This document shows, in pieces, positions 8,184 through 16,860 of a stretch of 64,000 nucleotides of DNA (positions within the stretch are counted from its first letter, which is position 1; each line of letters opens with the position of its first letter). This stretch comes from Oleidesulfovibrio alaskensis DSM 16109 (GTDB lineage Bacteria > Desulfobacterota > Desulfovibrionia > Desulfovibrionales > Desulfovibrionaceae). The position numbers were made by a program, and so were the translations under genes. The notes beneath the pieces are model-generated. The model made no database searches, was not told where the DNA came from, and saw nothing but the letters and a program-made list of their open reading frames with translations. Where the stretch lies: assembly GCF_000482745.1 (NCBI RefSeq), contig NZ_AXWQ01000004.1, positions 434,001-498,000 on the forward strand. The letters are read 5' to 3'.

Positions 8184-9917
8184 TTACTGCACCTTGGCAG
8201 CCTGAAGCTCTTCCACGGAAAAGTCCCAGACCACGCCGTGGGGGTTCAGTTTTTCCTTCATCATGAAGGCGGGCAGCTGGTCATCCGCAGCGGTAAAGCC
8301 TGCTGCGGTGTTAAAGCTGATTTCGTCTTTCAGGGTGGCTATACCCAGCGCGCCGAAATCATCGGGAGTGAACTCGATGCCGTGGCGGGCAGAAACCATA
8401 TCGCAGATGCACTGCACCGCGTCGGCGGTATCCAGAACGGCAAAAGCCACAAACAGGCACAGCCCGAGCGAATCCACCGTGGCGGTGGCAATCTGCAGCG
8501 CCTTGGAGGTTTCCACCTGACCTTCCTTGCCCAGCGGGTTCACGTCACCGCCCACCTTGAGCATGTTCTGGCAGATGGCGTAGCCGGCGGTGTGGTCGGC
8601 GCCCTGTGTGGTGGTGGCGTAAGTTACACCAACGCCCTTGGCGGCGCGGGGGTCGTATGCGGGCATTGACTGGTTCTTGACGGTGGGCACACGGGTAACC
8701 CCGAATGCCTGTGCCGTAAAGCCCACACCGTTGCCGATAATCTTGCCGAGATGGTCTTTTTTGTCGCGGATGCGGTTCACAAGCTCATAAGCGGCTTCGC
8801 CGTCGCCCCACGGAATAACTCCGCCGTCCATGGCTATGGCCACGGTGTTGCCTATTTCAATGGTGTCCACACCAAGGTCGTCGCACAGGCGGTCCAGCTT
8901 GGCTATCTGGTCGATGTCCTTGATAAGTGCGTTACCGCCGAATGCCCACACCGTTTCGTATTCAAAACCGGAGGTCAGATACTCGCCCTTTTCATCCACG
9001 TAGTTCTGCGAGCACTGGATAAGGCAGCCGGCGTGGCAGCCTTCCTTGGTTTTGCCGCCGCGCTTGGAAATGAACTCGGCGATGGTTTCTCCGCTGATGC
9101 CTGCCACATGATCACAGCGGCCTTCGCGGAAGTTTTTGGTGGGAAACGCGCCGGCTTCGTTGATGATGTTTACCAGAATAGCAGTTCCGAAGCCGGGCAG
9201 ACCCTGACCGGTAACCGGGTGGGCGCGCAGAATTTCGGCCCAGCGCTTGGAAGCAGCCTTGAACTTTTCGGGGTCCGCATAGGTGAAGCGCTCTCCGCCG
9301 GTGTCGTCCAGCACAACGGCCTTAACTTTTTTAGACCCCATCACAGCGCCCAGACCACCACGGCCGGCGGCACGGGCGGTACGGCCCCACGGGTCGGAAA
9401 ACTGAATGGAAGCACCAGTCAGACATGCTTCGCCCGCGGGCCCGATAATCATGCCCGAAGCTTTTTTGCCGTACTGTCCGGCAATCATGTCCATGCTTTC
9501 GTATGTGCCTTTGCCCACCATATCGGCGGCATCAACAAACTGCACACCGTCTTTGGTGATGATAATGTTGCAGAAAGGTGCATCCGCTTCCGGCTTGTCT
9601 TCCAGCACCATAGCAAGAATGTCCAGACGGGCGAGCTTCTGGCAGAAGGTGCCGCCGGAGTTTGATTCCTTGATGGTGCCGGTGAGCGGCGACTTGGCCC
9701 CCAGCGAAATACGGCCGGAGTTTGCCGCTGCTGTGCCGGAAAGCAGCCCGATGGCGGCGACAATCTTGTTGTCGGCACTCAGGGCATGGGTATCGGCGGG
9801 AACTTCGTCCAGCACCATGCGCGAGGTGAGATTGCGGCCTCCCAGACCGGCGTATTTGCCGGGCTCTTCATAACGGAAGGTCCGCTCTTTAGTGTTGATT
9901 CGCAGAATCTTCGGCAT
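8184..9917 (-). CDS. aor: Aldehyde:ferredoxin oxidoreductase (tungsten pterin enzyme)
   Basis: A 577-residue member of the AOR family, which oxidises aldehydes to carboxylic acids with ferredoxin as electron acceptor (or the reverse), using a bis-pterin tungsten centre and one [4Fe-4S] cluster. The cluster ligands are visible: C294, C298 and C302 in GCHAGCLIQC, and C487 in the family motif DSLGLC (482-487). The N-terminal domain (YAGLGGRNL, SGRISLGAKSPLTG) and the pterin-binding stretch (RTARAAGRGGLGAVMGSKK, 179-197) are intact, so the gene looks functional. It has a probable sigma-70 promoter far upstream and a hairpin-rich leader of about 110 bases. Nearby MoaD- and ThiF-like genes probably serve its cofactor. 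Confidence 0.95.
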   Translation of the reverse strand: MPKILRINTKERTFRYEEPGKYAGLGGRNLTSRMVLDEVPADTHALSADNKIVAAIGLLSGTAAANSGRISLGAKSPLTGTIKESNSGGTFCQKLARLDILAMVLEDKPEADAPFCNIIITKDGVQFVDAADMVGKGTYESMDMIAGQYGKKASGMIIGPAGEACLTGASIQFSDPWGRTARAAGRGGLGAVMGSKKVKAVVLDDTGGERFTYADPEKFKAASKRWAEILRAHPVTGQGLPGFGTAILVNIINEAGAFPTKNFREGRCDHVAGISGETIAEFISKRGGKTKEGCHAGCLIQCSQNYVDEKGEYLTSGFEYETVWAFGGNALIKDIDQIAKLDRLCDDLGVDTIEIGNTVAIAMDGGVIPWGDGEAAYELVNRIRDKKDHLGKIIGNGVGFTAQAFGVTRVPTVKNQSMPAYDPRAAKGVGVTYATTTQGADHTAGYAICQNMLKVGGDVNPLGKEGQVETSKALQIATATVDSLGLCLFVAFAVLDTADAVQCICDMVSARHGIEFTPDDFGALGIATLKDEISFNTAAGFTAADDQLPAFMMKEKLNPHGVVWDFSVEELQAAKVQ

Positions 9918-9929
9918 TTCATAGCCCCT

Positions 9930-10028
9930 TAGTTCGAAAGTGTTAGTCCAAGCACACTAATGGTCGGAACAGCCCACAGTTCCGTTTTCCCGTTGCCCCA
10001 CACAGGGGATATGGGATACCTCTAGGGT
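9930..10028 (-). promoter_or_regulatory. Structured 5' leader of aor
   Basis: Between the predicted transcription start (about 10028) and the aor ATG lie three short hairpins: CCCC/GGGG (9996-9999 with 10005-10008), GGAAC/GTTCC (9966-9970 with 9979-9983) and AGTGT/ACACT (9939-9943 with 9954-9958). The length and position would suit a cis-regulatory RNA such as a Moco/Tuco element, but I cannot match a consensus by eye. Confidence 0.3.
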
Positions 10029-10035
10029 TAGCAGA

Positions 10036-10065
10036 ACACTACAACCGCGTGAAATATCATGTCAA
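10036..10065 (-). promoter_or_regulatory. Probable sigma-70 promoter of aor
   Basis: On the minus strand: TTGACA (10060-10065), an 18-base spacer and TAGTGT (10036-10041). The -35 is perfect and the -10 matches four of six. It would give a leader of about 110 bases before aor. Confidence 0.45.
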
Positions 10066-10163
10066 AGAGATTATCAAGGCGCACAGGTACTATTAAGTTA
10101 TTTTTAACCTAAAAGACAGCAAAACAGCCCCGCACAAACCAGAAATAACCAGGAGAAACCAAA

Positions 10164-10751
10164 ATGAACATCGTACTGAGCATTCCGGAGTCAGCAAACA
10201 GTTACTGGCGGCAGCTGGGGCAATCCGGTCTGGTGGTAGACGCCCGCATAAACTGTACCGTGCGCGATGTTCTGGAAAAAAGTATCGGTTTTTCAGATGA
10301 CTACATTGAAAAACGTATTGAGACGGTATTTCTGGACGGACACCCTGTGGACGACATAGACAGCGCTCTTGTACCGGACGGGGCACGCATGGCGCTGGCA
10401 TCCGCCCTGCCGGGAGCCGCAGGTATAGCCATGCGGCGCAACAGTCCGTATGCGGCGCTGCGGGGCGGCATAACCCATACGCACAGCCGCAACGCTCCGG
10501 CAGCGTCAGGCAGCATCGAGCTGGCGCTGTTCAATCTGGTCATGCACGAGCACGCCATACGCATACTGACCGCCGGTGCAAAAGTAAAAACAGACATGCT
10601 GGCCGCCATGCTGGAACGCCGCCCCGAAAACAGCGTACGCAGCGTACTGGCAAACGGTGAGCCGCTGACACCGCAGCAGGCCGTACACAAGCTGAACGCA
10701 CTTGCGGCAGACCGTGTTTACCTGCAACTGGAAGTCACAGGCGGATGCTGA
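10164..10751 (+). CDS. Unrecognised protein with a MoaD-like N-terminal region
   Basis: A 195-residue protein transcribed divergently from aor. It starts at ATG 10164 after AGGAGA. Residues about 25-87 follow the MoaD/ThiS beta-grasp pattern: TVRDVLEKSIG, then VFLDGHPVDDIDSALVPDGA, then ALASALPGAAG. The domain is internal and does not end in Gly-Gly. A second domain (about 105-190) is unfamiliar and mostly helical, and the protein ends in VTGGC. I infer a role around the aor/tungsten cofactor from location and this resemblance only. It is bounded downstream by a terminator belonging to the opposite gene. Confidence 0.6.
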   Translation: MNIVLSIPESANSYWRQLGQSGLVVDARINCTVRDVLEKSIGFSDDYIEKRIETVFLDGHPVDDIDSALVPDGARMALASALPGAAGIAMRRNSPYAALRGGITHTHSRNAPAASGSIELALFNLVMHEHAIRILTAGAKVKTDMLAAMLERRPENSVRSVLANGEPLTPQQAVHKLNALAADRVYLQLEVTGGC

Positions 10752-10773
10752 AAAAACGCCGCGGCAGCGTACG

Positions 10774-10807
10774 AAAAAAGCCGCGGGCGGCAGAACCGGC
10801 CCGCGGC
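10774..10807 (-). terminator. Terminator of the minus-strand gene ending at 10835
   Basis: Stem GCCGCGGGC (10780-10788) with GCCCGCGGC (10799-10807), followed on the minus strand by six T (10774-10779). Confidence 0.85.
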
Positions 10808-10834
10808 ATACATGCTGGTTGTTCCGCTGGATGA

Positions 10835-11398
10835 TCAGTCGGCGGAACCGGGTTCATATCCGGGCAGCACCACGGTGGAAGCACTTTTGTCACCGTTGCC
10901 CTTGGGACAGTCGGGCAGCAGATAGCAAATTTCACAGCCGCCCTTAAAGGGATGATGGGTCACCACCGCATATCTGCGGGTAAGCGCCGTGACACTGAGG
11001 TTATAAGGAATGCCTTCCGCTTCCAGAGCATCCTGAAGGGCCTCTGTGGGTTTGGGGGCCGGAGCACAGCCGGCGTCCTGCACTTCGGGCAGCACGTCCT
11101 GAATGGTTGCCATGACAATGGCCTGAGCCAGAGAATTGAACAGGTGCGCATCAGAGGGCGCGGTGTCCCACATGGCATCCACTTCGTTTTCCACGGCTTC
11201 GGAAAGCCATGCCACAAGGTATTCTATCTTTCCGGCTTTCACGCGCCGCACAGTCAGTTCTTTGCACCATTTTTCCCAGTTCTCCACCAGACGGTCCATT
11301 ACCTGACCGCCTATGCGGGTCTCCTGAGCGACGCCCATGAACATTTCAACGTCGAAGTACGGGGTCACTTCAACTGCTTCGCTGGTATATTCAGCCAT
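10835..11398 (-). CDS. Hypothetical protein with a C-terminal Cys cluster, 187 residues
   Basis: I place the start at ATG 11398 (MAEYTSEAVEVTPYFDVEMF); the frame is open 25 codons further. The N-terminal 100 residues are helical and acidic (LVENWEKWCKELTVRRVKAG, LSEAVENEVDAMW). The C-terminal part carries GGCEICYLLPDCPKG, a CxxC...C arrangement that could bind metal. No membrane segment or signal peptide is seen. It stands alone with its own terminator. I do not recognise the family; a redox or metal-binding role is only a guess. Confidence 0.65.
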   Translation of the reverse strand: MAEYTSEAVEVTPYFDVEMFMGVAQETRIGGQVMDRLVENWEKWCKELTVRRVKAGKIEYLVAWLSEAVENEVDAMWDTAPSDAHLFNSLAQAIVMATIQDVLPEVQDAGCAPAPKPTEALQDALEAEGIPYNLSVTALTRRYAVVTHHPFKGGCEICYLLPDCPKGNGDKSASTVVLPGYEPGSAD

Positions 11399-11599
11399 AA
11401 TAGGGTCTCCCGAGGCTTGTGTTGTTGCAGGATTCAGAAGGGCGACTTTGCGCGAATAGCGCAGGGCAGTCAAGCCTCAGCCCTGCCGCGGCAGTCTGCA
11501 ACGCTTTACTTGGCAAAATGAGTGCCGTAGACTATGGATGCCTCCGGATGAAGCGGATGCTCCGGCTGCAGCCGGAACCCCGCGCAGACAGGATACAGC

Positions 11600-11926
11600 A
11601 TGAAGCAAGACATCCACCCGCTCATACTGCACAACGTGCCGGAGACCTATCCGCCCGCGCGCCTGTACCTGCTGCCTGTTGTCAGAATTCCCCGCGGTCC
11701 TTTCCGCGACCCGCCGTACCTGCCGCAGCCGTATTCACCGCTCACCGCCGACGCAGCCGCCATCACACGCGACACGGTGGCAGACGCGGCGGCAGTGCAC
11801 GAAGCCGGTTTTGCACAGCGCACCCGACAAGGCCAGCTGCCCGGACATTCCGGCCCGCTCACCCGCCCGGCACCGGCGCCGTCACCCGAACTGTACACAG
11901 GCAGACTGGTTGACACATCGTTGTGA
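11600..11926 (+). CDS. Small Pro-rich hypothetical protein
   Basis: A 108-residue ORF starting MKQDIHPLILHNVPETYPPA. It is strongly Pro-rich, especially in the first 50 residues (PFRDPPYLPQPYSPLTAD), and has no Cys. Third codon positions are GC-rich, as in neighbouring genes, which supports coding. The Shine-Dalgarno is weak (AGGATA). It precedes another small unknown gene by 46 bases, so the two may form an operon. No function can be given. Confidence 0.5.
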   Translation: MKQDIHPLILHNVPETYPPARLYLLPVVRIPRGPFRDPPYLPQPYSPLTADAAAITRDTVADAAAVHEAGFAQRTRQGQLPGHSGPLTRPAPAPSPELYTGRLVDTSL

Positions 11927-11972
11927 ACAACGGCATTGCCGTATGCATATTTTTTCACCGCAAGGAGCATCA

Positions 11973-12353
11973 ATGACCCACGACTCGCGTTTTCCCGTCA
12001 AAATCCGCTATGAATACAAACAGGACGACAAAACAAGCCTGCAGTATGCCCATGGTGTCTGGGGCGGAATCAATCCGCATGGCGAAATCGAAATGAATTT
12101 TTATTCGGAAAGTGACAAAATTCCGGAATGGTCGGAACGCGTTGTCATGCAGGACGGCGCACTGGGGCATGAAATGGTTCCGGCAGAATCCGACAGCAAA
12201 ACCGTGGTCCGTCATATCCACTCAAAGGTGCTTATCAATTACGATACGGCACGCGCCATCTACGACTGGCTTGATGAAAAACTTTCTGCCCTTGAAATGG
12301 AAGAAGATCAGCAAGTTATGTACAGCGCGGGCAAAGGCGGACTGGAGCAGTAA
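11973..12353 (+). CDS. Hypothetical protein, 126 residues
   Basis: Starts at ATG 11973 (MTHDSRFPVKIRYEYKQDDK) with AAGGAG seven bases upstream. The longer upstream frame is not credible. The first half reads as beta-strands (VWGGINPHGEIEMNFYSESD), and the C-terminal part is helical (ARAIYDWLDEKLSALEMEED). No membrane segment or Cys is present. A strong bidirectional terminator lies about 100 bases downstream. The family is not recognised. Confidence 0.7.
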   Translation: MTHDSRFPVKIRYEYKQDDKTSLQYAHGVWGGINPHGEIEMNFYSESDKIPEWSERVVMQDGALGHEMVPAESDSKTVVRHIHSKVLINYDTARAIYDWLDEKLSALEMEEDQQVMYSAGKGGLEQ

Positions 12354-12456
12354 CGTGTTGCGGCTTCGCTGAACGCACCGCACGGCGGTATAAGCGCGCC
12401 GCGCGGCCCGACACACTTTCTCACCGCCCGCATAAATATAACCGGTTCAGATGCAC

Positions 12457-12490
12457 AAAAAGCGTCCGGAATTTTTCCGGACGCTTTTTT
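12457..12490. terminator. Bidirectional terminator
   Basis: AAAAAGCGTCCGG (12457-12469) pairs with the matching CCGGACGCTTTTT arm ending at 12490, so both strands have a T-run. It serves the convergent units ending at 12353 and 12648. The bases between here and 12647 hold only a short repeat of GGCACCGACT near 12615. Confidence 0.85.
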
Positions 12491-12647
12491 GCGCTGTATC
12501 TGCCGTCTGCCCTCGGGACACAGCGGTTACTGCGGACCGCGGAAACAGAGGGTCAGCTCGTCAGCAGACAGCCGTACCGCAATGCCGGACATTCTGCCAC
12601 TGGCAGCCCGACCGGCACCGACTGGCACCGACTGGCACGGACCGGTC

Positions 12648-14195
12648 TCAGGCCAGCCGGGCAGCCACTGCCGCAGCCACTTTTTCGCCATCCATGGCGG
12701 CAGAAACTATACCGCCGGCATAGCCTGCGCCTTCTCCGCACGGAAAAAGTCCGCGCACTGCGGGGTGCTCCAGTGTCTGTCCGTCACGGAGTATCCGCAC
12801 AGGAGAGCTGGTCCGCGACTCCACCGCCAGCACTTTGGCCTCTGCGGAATCATAGCCTTTGTATCTGCGGCCCAGTTCGGGCAAAGCCGCCCGCAGACGC
12901 GCGGCAACGAACTCAGGCAGCAGATCATGCAACGGTGCGGAATATATACCCGGAATGTACGATGTGGGCGGTAACACTTCAGAAACCACTCCCCGTACGA
13001 AATCGGGTACGCACTGTGCCGGAGCCTTCTGTGTCACTCCGTCGCCGCAGGCGAACACCGCTTTTTCCGCTGCCGCCTGAAACGCCAGAGCCTGCAGCGG
13101 ATCGTCCGACGTACACATATCTTCCAGCCGCAGTTCCACCACCAGCCCCGCATTGGCAAAAGGCGCGTTACGCGATGCCAGACTCATGCCGTTAAGCACC
13201 AGTTCACCGGGTGCTGTGGAAGCCGGAACCACAAACCCGCCGGGGCACATGCAGAACGAAAAAACGCCGCGCCCCGATGCCTGCGTGGTTATACGGTAAC
13301 TGGCGGCAGGCAGGGCCGGATGGCGGGGAGTATGGTGATAAAAAATTTCGTCGATGAGCGGCTGCGGGTGTTCGATGCGCACCCCCATGGCAAAGGGCTT
13401 GGCTTCCATGGCTATGTTTCTGGCTGCCAGCAGATGAAAAACATCACGCGCAGAATGCCCCGTGGCCAGAATCACGGCATCGGCATAAACAGCTTCACCG
13501 CCGGAAAGCCGGACGCCGGTCACACGGTCACCGGACAGCAGCAGGTCAGCCACATGCGCGCCAAAATGGACTTCACCGCCGCAGTCCTGCACGGCTGCAC
13601 GCATTGCACGCACTATTCCGGGCAGAACATTGGATCCCAGATGCGGGTGTGCGTCTATGCGGATGTCGGGCGAAGCGCCGAACTGCACCAGCAGATCCAG
13701 CACGCGGGCCACATTGCCCCGTTTGGTGGCCCGGGTGTACAGCTTGCCGTCCGAATAGGTGCCCGCCCCCCCCTCGCCGAAGCAGTAGTTGGAATGAGGA
13801 TCAATCAACCCTTCGGTGTAGATCTTTTTCAAATCCTTGCGGCGGGCATTCACATCCTTGCCGCGTTCAAGCACCACAGGCTTTATGCCATGCTCCAGCA
13901 GCGAAAGTGCGGCAAAATATCCGGCAGGACCGGCCCCCACCACAATAACGCGTTTTGCGCCCGGCGGGGCGGGACAAAAAACCTCCGCCGCAGCATCAGG
14001 CAGATCTGTGCCCACCTCGACCTGAAAGGTAAACCGCGGGCGGCGCGGACGGGCATCCACCGAACGACGGCGCACACGGATCATGACCGCTGCATCATCA
14101 GGCAGACCTGCCTTTTTCAATGCCGCGGCGCGCAGAGCGCCTTGTACATGAACCAGATCCGGATCGAGGGACACTTCAAAAAAAGCTGATTTCAT
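12648..14195 (-). CDS. FAD-dependent dehydrogenase (YtfP/HI0933-like flavoprotein)
   Basis: A 515-residue flavoprotein. I place the start at ATG 14195 (MKSAFFEVSLDPD), preceded by AGGAA. After an N-terminal domain of about 80 residues comes the FAD Rossmann motif VIVVGAGPAGYFAAL with LLEHGIKPVVLERG, and later ILATGHSARDVFHLL. The C-terminus has the second FAD contact, LFPCGEGAGYAGGIVSAAMDG. The layout matches the large uncharacterised FAD-dependent dehydrogenases widespread in anaerobes. The substrate is unknown. Several Cys (CFGEGGAG, FCMCPGG) are typical of the family. It appears to be a single-gene unit. Confidence 0.85.
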   Translation of the reverse strand: MKSAFFEVSLDPDLVHVQGALRAAALKKAGLPDDAAVMIRVRRRSVDARPRRPRFTFQVEVGTDLPDAAAEVFCPAPPGAKRVIVVGAGPAGYFAALSLLEHGIKPVVLERGKDVNARRKDLKKIYTEGLIDPHSNYCFGEGGAGTYSDGKLYTRATKRGNVARVLDLLVQFGASPDIRIDAHPHLGSNVLPGIVRAMRAAVQDCGGEVHFGAHVADLLLSGDRVTGVRLSGGEAVYADAVILATGHSARDVFHLLAARNIAMEAKPFAMGVRIEHPQPLIDEIFYHHTPRHPALPAASYRITTQASGRGVFSFCMCPGGFVVPASTAPGELVLNGMSLASRNAPFANAGLVVELRLEDMCTSDDPLQALAFQAAAEKAVFACGDGVTQKAPAQCVPDFVRGVVSEVLPPTSYIPGIYSAPLHDLLPEFVAARLRAALPELGRRYKGYDSAEAKVLAVESRTSSPVRILRDGQTLEHPAVRGLFPCGEGAGYAGGIVSAAMDGEKVAAAVAARLA

Positions 14196-14658
14196 ATTGT
14201 ATTCCTGCCGCTGAAAAAAACATGGAAGCCACCGGTGCACTGCGGAATGTGACGCCACCGGAAAGGCATTCTGAAAGCACATGACCGGCATACCGGATTA
14301 TATGACACAGGTACTGATCCGTTTTTGTAACGGAAAGCTGCCGGACCGTCTGCATTGCCGGCTGTGCAGCGGTTGCGCACCTCGGCGCGCAACCGTAATC
14401 CCGCGACGGGTCAAACGGGAGGCACCCTATATACATATGCAGCCGCAGAGTCAAAGCCTGCGCCCCGCCGCAGAGGATTGCGCCGCGGGCGAATCGTCCC
14501 GCGCGCGACATCTCCGGCCTGTATCAGCCGGCCCCTGACAATTTGCACCATGACACTCTGGCCCCCTGACACTCTGCGCCAAGGTATGCAGCCCGCAAAC
14601 ACGCGGCCTGAACAGATTGCCGGAATAAAAGTTGCCGGGCAGGCCGAAAGTGGCGCGT
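14196..14658. other. Non-coding region between murJ and the flavoprotein gene
   Basis: About 460 bases. A perfect TATAAT on the minus strand (14297-14302), about 100 bases before the flavoprotein start, may be its -10, but the -35 is poor. Two near copies of CCCTGACA-type 10-mers lie near 14535-14575. I see no credible gene. Confidence 0.4.
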
Positions 14659-16248
14659 TCAGGCGCGGCGCAGCACCCTGCGCAAAATGCCGGTCACCAT
14701 CTGCAATGCTTCCGGCGCCACAAAACGCGCTACCCCCAGAAAAACCGCCCCAAAGGCCAGCCCGCTGAAAATCAGCCGCACAAACGCCTCCAGCAGGGGG
14801 CTGCCGGACAAAGACTGTGCCCACGGCAACACCACAGGGCCGTATATCATGGCACACCAGCCTGCGGCGCAGGCCGGCACGCACGCGGCACCGGTGCGCA
14901 GAGCCGTCTGCCCCAGTCCGGCGAACGCGGCACAGCCGTTCCTGCGCATCCATACCGTGCTCAAAGCCAGCGTGTACAACCCCACAGACAACCCTCCGGC
15001 AAGTGCCACCCCCACAGCCCCGCCCAGCGGGCCGTCCCAGCGGGCCAGCAGCCAGTACAGCGGCAGACCGCATGCTGTGGCCAGTGTACCGGTCACAGCG
15101 GGTGTCACCGTGTCCTGCCGGGCATAAAAAGCCCTGCCCACCACCTGCTGAATACCCCACAGCGGCACGGCGGCCAGCATGACCATCAGCAAAGGCGCCG
15201 AAGCCTGCGTCTGTGCGGCAGTAAAGCTGCCCTGCTGAAAAATCAGTCGCATGGTCGGTTCCGCGGCTATAATCATCCACGCTGTAACCGGCAGAATGAC
15301 AAGCAGCGTATTACGCAGCGCAGCCGAAAGTGTCTGCGAAAAACGTGCTTCATCACCACCGGCGGCCAGACTGGCCAGAAAAGGATACGAGGCAACGCCT
15401 GCTGCCTGCGCCACAACCCCCACCGGAACCAGCATTATGCGCCGCGCGTAGTTAAGCAGACTTACGGCACCCTCTCCGGCCATCGAGCCGAAAATACGGA
15501 CAAACTGCTCGTCCAGAACCACCACGGACTGCCCTATCATCAAAGGCAGTGCCAGCAGGGCAAACCGCAGCACGCTGCCATGGCGCAGCACGGCATACAG
15601 ACGCAATCCGCCTGCCCGTACAGCCCATACGGGCAGGGCAAAACTGCCCAGCGCGGCACCGGCAAGCACCCCCCAGCAGAATCCTTCCATACCCGAGCGG
15701 ATGCCTGCAAGCCCGCCTAGAATTATACAGGCATTATACACCAGCGGGGTAAGCGCAGGAACAGCAAACTGCCGCCGCATGTAGAGCATGGCGGTAAAAC
15801 AGCTGCCTGCCAGAAAAAAAACCTGAGCGGGCAGTATAATGCGCAGAAAATATGCCAGCCGCCGTGCAGACTCCGCATCAAAACCCGGTGCGGCCAGCGC
15901 CGCAAGCCACGGGGCGGCCAGCCACGCCACCCCCGTAAGCAACGCGGCAAAAAGCGTTATCCAGCCGGTGACAGCCGAAAAAAAACGCCAGCCGTCCTGC
16001 TCGTCATGCTCAAAACGGGCTGCCAGCAGCGGAATAAGCGTGATGGAAAAATACCCGCCGGCCAGCAGGTAGTTAAGAAAATCCGGAACCACAAACGATG
16101 CGAAGTAGATATCCGACTCCAGACTGGCGCCATGAAAATAGGAAATAACTTTATCGCGTATAAGTCCCATGAACCGTGAAAGAAAAATGCTGCCGGCCAT
16201 AATGGCCGCGGCCAGCCCCATCCGCTGTCTGCCTGATAATATACTCAT
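14659..16248 (-). CDS. murJ: Lipid II flippase MurJ (MviN)
   Basis: A membrane protein of about 529 residues of the MOP/MATE-like superfamily, which moves lipid II across the inner membrane for peptidoglycan synthesis. The N-terminus MAGSIFLSRFMGLIRDKVISYFHGAS contains the family hallmark with the essential Arg of helix 1 (SRFMGLIRD). About 14 hydrophobic segments follow, including FVVPDFLNYLLAGGYFSITLIPL and LLNYARRIMLVPVGVVAQA. I chose ATG 16248 (MSILSGRQRMG). The frame stays open to 16323, and the Shine-Dalgarno for 16248 is weak, so the start is uncertain. The gene stands alone. Confidence 0.93.
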   Translation of the reverse strand: MSILSGRQRMGLAAAIMAGSIFLSRFMGLIRDKVISYFHGASLESDIYFASFVVPDFLNYLLAGGYFSITLIPLLAARFEHDEQDGWRFFSAVTGWITLFAALLTGVAWLAAPWLAALAAPGFDAESARRLAYFLRIILPAQVFFLAGSCFTAMLYMRRQFAVPALTPLVYNACIILGGLAGIRSGMEGFCWGVLAGAALGSFALPVWAVRAGGLRLYAVLRHGSVLRFALLALPLMIGQSVVVLDEQFVRIFGSMAGEGAVSLLNYARRIMLVPVGVVAQAAGVASYPFLASLAAGGDEARFSQTLSAALRNTLLVILPVTAWMIIAAEPTMRLIFQQGSFTAAQTQASAPLLMVMLAAVPLWGIQQVVGRAFYARQDTVTPAVTGTLATACGLPLYWLLARWDGPLGGAVGVALAGGLSVGLYTLALSTVWMRRNGCAAFAGLGQTALRTGAACVPACAAGWCAMIYGPVVLPWAQSLSGSPLLEAFVRLIFSGLAFGAVFLGVARFVAPEALQMVTGILRRVLRRA

Positions 16249-16570
16249 GCGTTTGCTGCGCCTTATGCTGACAATGCTTATTAGGGGGAACAACACGGCC
16301 CGCCCGCAGCGGTTATGCCGCACCCCGCCACGTACCGCAAGCGCACTGCCACGTGATTGTTCCGTTGCGGCACCGTGTCATGAACGCGGCAAAGCCGCAG
16401 ACAGGTGCCGGACGACATTGTCACAACATGCCGACTGGTTACACAACTATATAAAGTAACGCTCTCTTTGCGGCAGTGTTTCTTATCACAACTACTACTC
16501 TTTACACAAAAATCAGCTTTTCCGGATTTAGTGCTTGACTTTTTTATTCACTTTTGAAAAAAAAAGACAA
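16249..16570. other. Region upstream of murJ and of the riboswitch
   Basis: About 320 bases separating divergent units. It becomes AT-rich after 16440 (ACTATATAAAGTAAC), and a TTGACT at 16535 could be a -35 for the riboswitch transcript. No gene is visible. Confidence 0.4.
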
Positions 16571-16674
16571 CTCATGAAGAGGACGAGAGGGGTCTGGCCC
16601 GATGACCGTCCGGCAACCTGCCCGCAAGGCAAGGTGCCAAAGCCAGCCACGGTGAGATGCCGCGGTGCCATGAG
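16571..16674 (+). ncRNA. SAM-I (S-box) type riboswitch aptamer
   Basis: The conserved S-box core is readable: CTGGCCCGATGA (from 16594), then CCGGCAACC, a short hairpin TGCC-CGCAA-GGCA, then GGTGCCAA, AGCC and GAGATG. The flanks CTCATG (16571-16576) and CATGAG (16669-16674) can close a basal stem. The GGTGAGA at 16651-16657 complements TCTCACC at 16705-16711 in the following terminator, which gives the antiterminator/terminator switch expected of S-box leaders. It should reduce downstream expression when S-adenosylmethionine is abundant. The exact closing helix is unsure. Confidence 0.75.
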
Positions 16675-16702
16675 GTCGACAGCTGCGACCGGTACCGTTC
16701 TG

Positions 16703-16729
16703 CCTCTCACCATTGTGAGAGGTTTTTTT
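16703..16729 (+). terminator. Riboswitch-controlled terminator
   Basis: Stem CCTCTCAC (16703-16710) with GTGAGAGG (16715-16722), loop CATT, then seven T. Its 5' arm overlaps the sequence that can pair with the aptamer's 3' side. Confidence 0.85.
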
Positions 16730-16860
16730 ATGCAGAGCCTTTGCTCGGCAGTGGGTGGATTTACGGAGTTTGCACGCCCACACAAAAAACAATGATGCTA
16801 AAATCCGGAAGCAATGCTTCCCGTGGTCCGCGCCGGAGCGGACACAGCAGGAGAAAACAC

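Noticed and set aside
16730..16795. 21-codon ORF immediately after the riboswitch terminator
   Set aside because: The ATG touches the T-run of the terminator, so no ribosome site is possible; the next gene has a good one.
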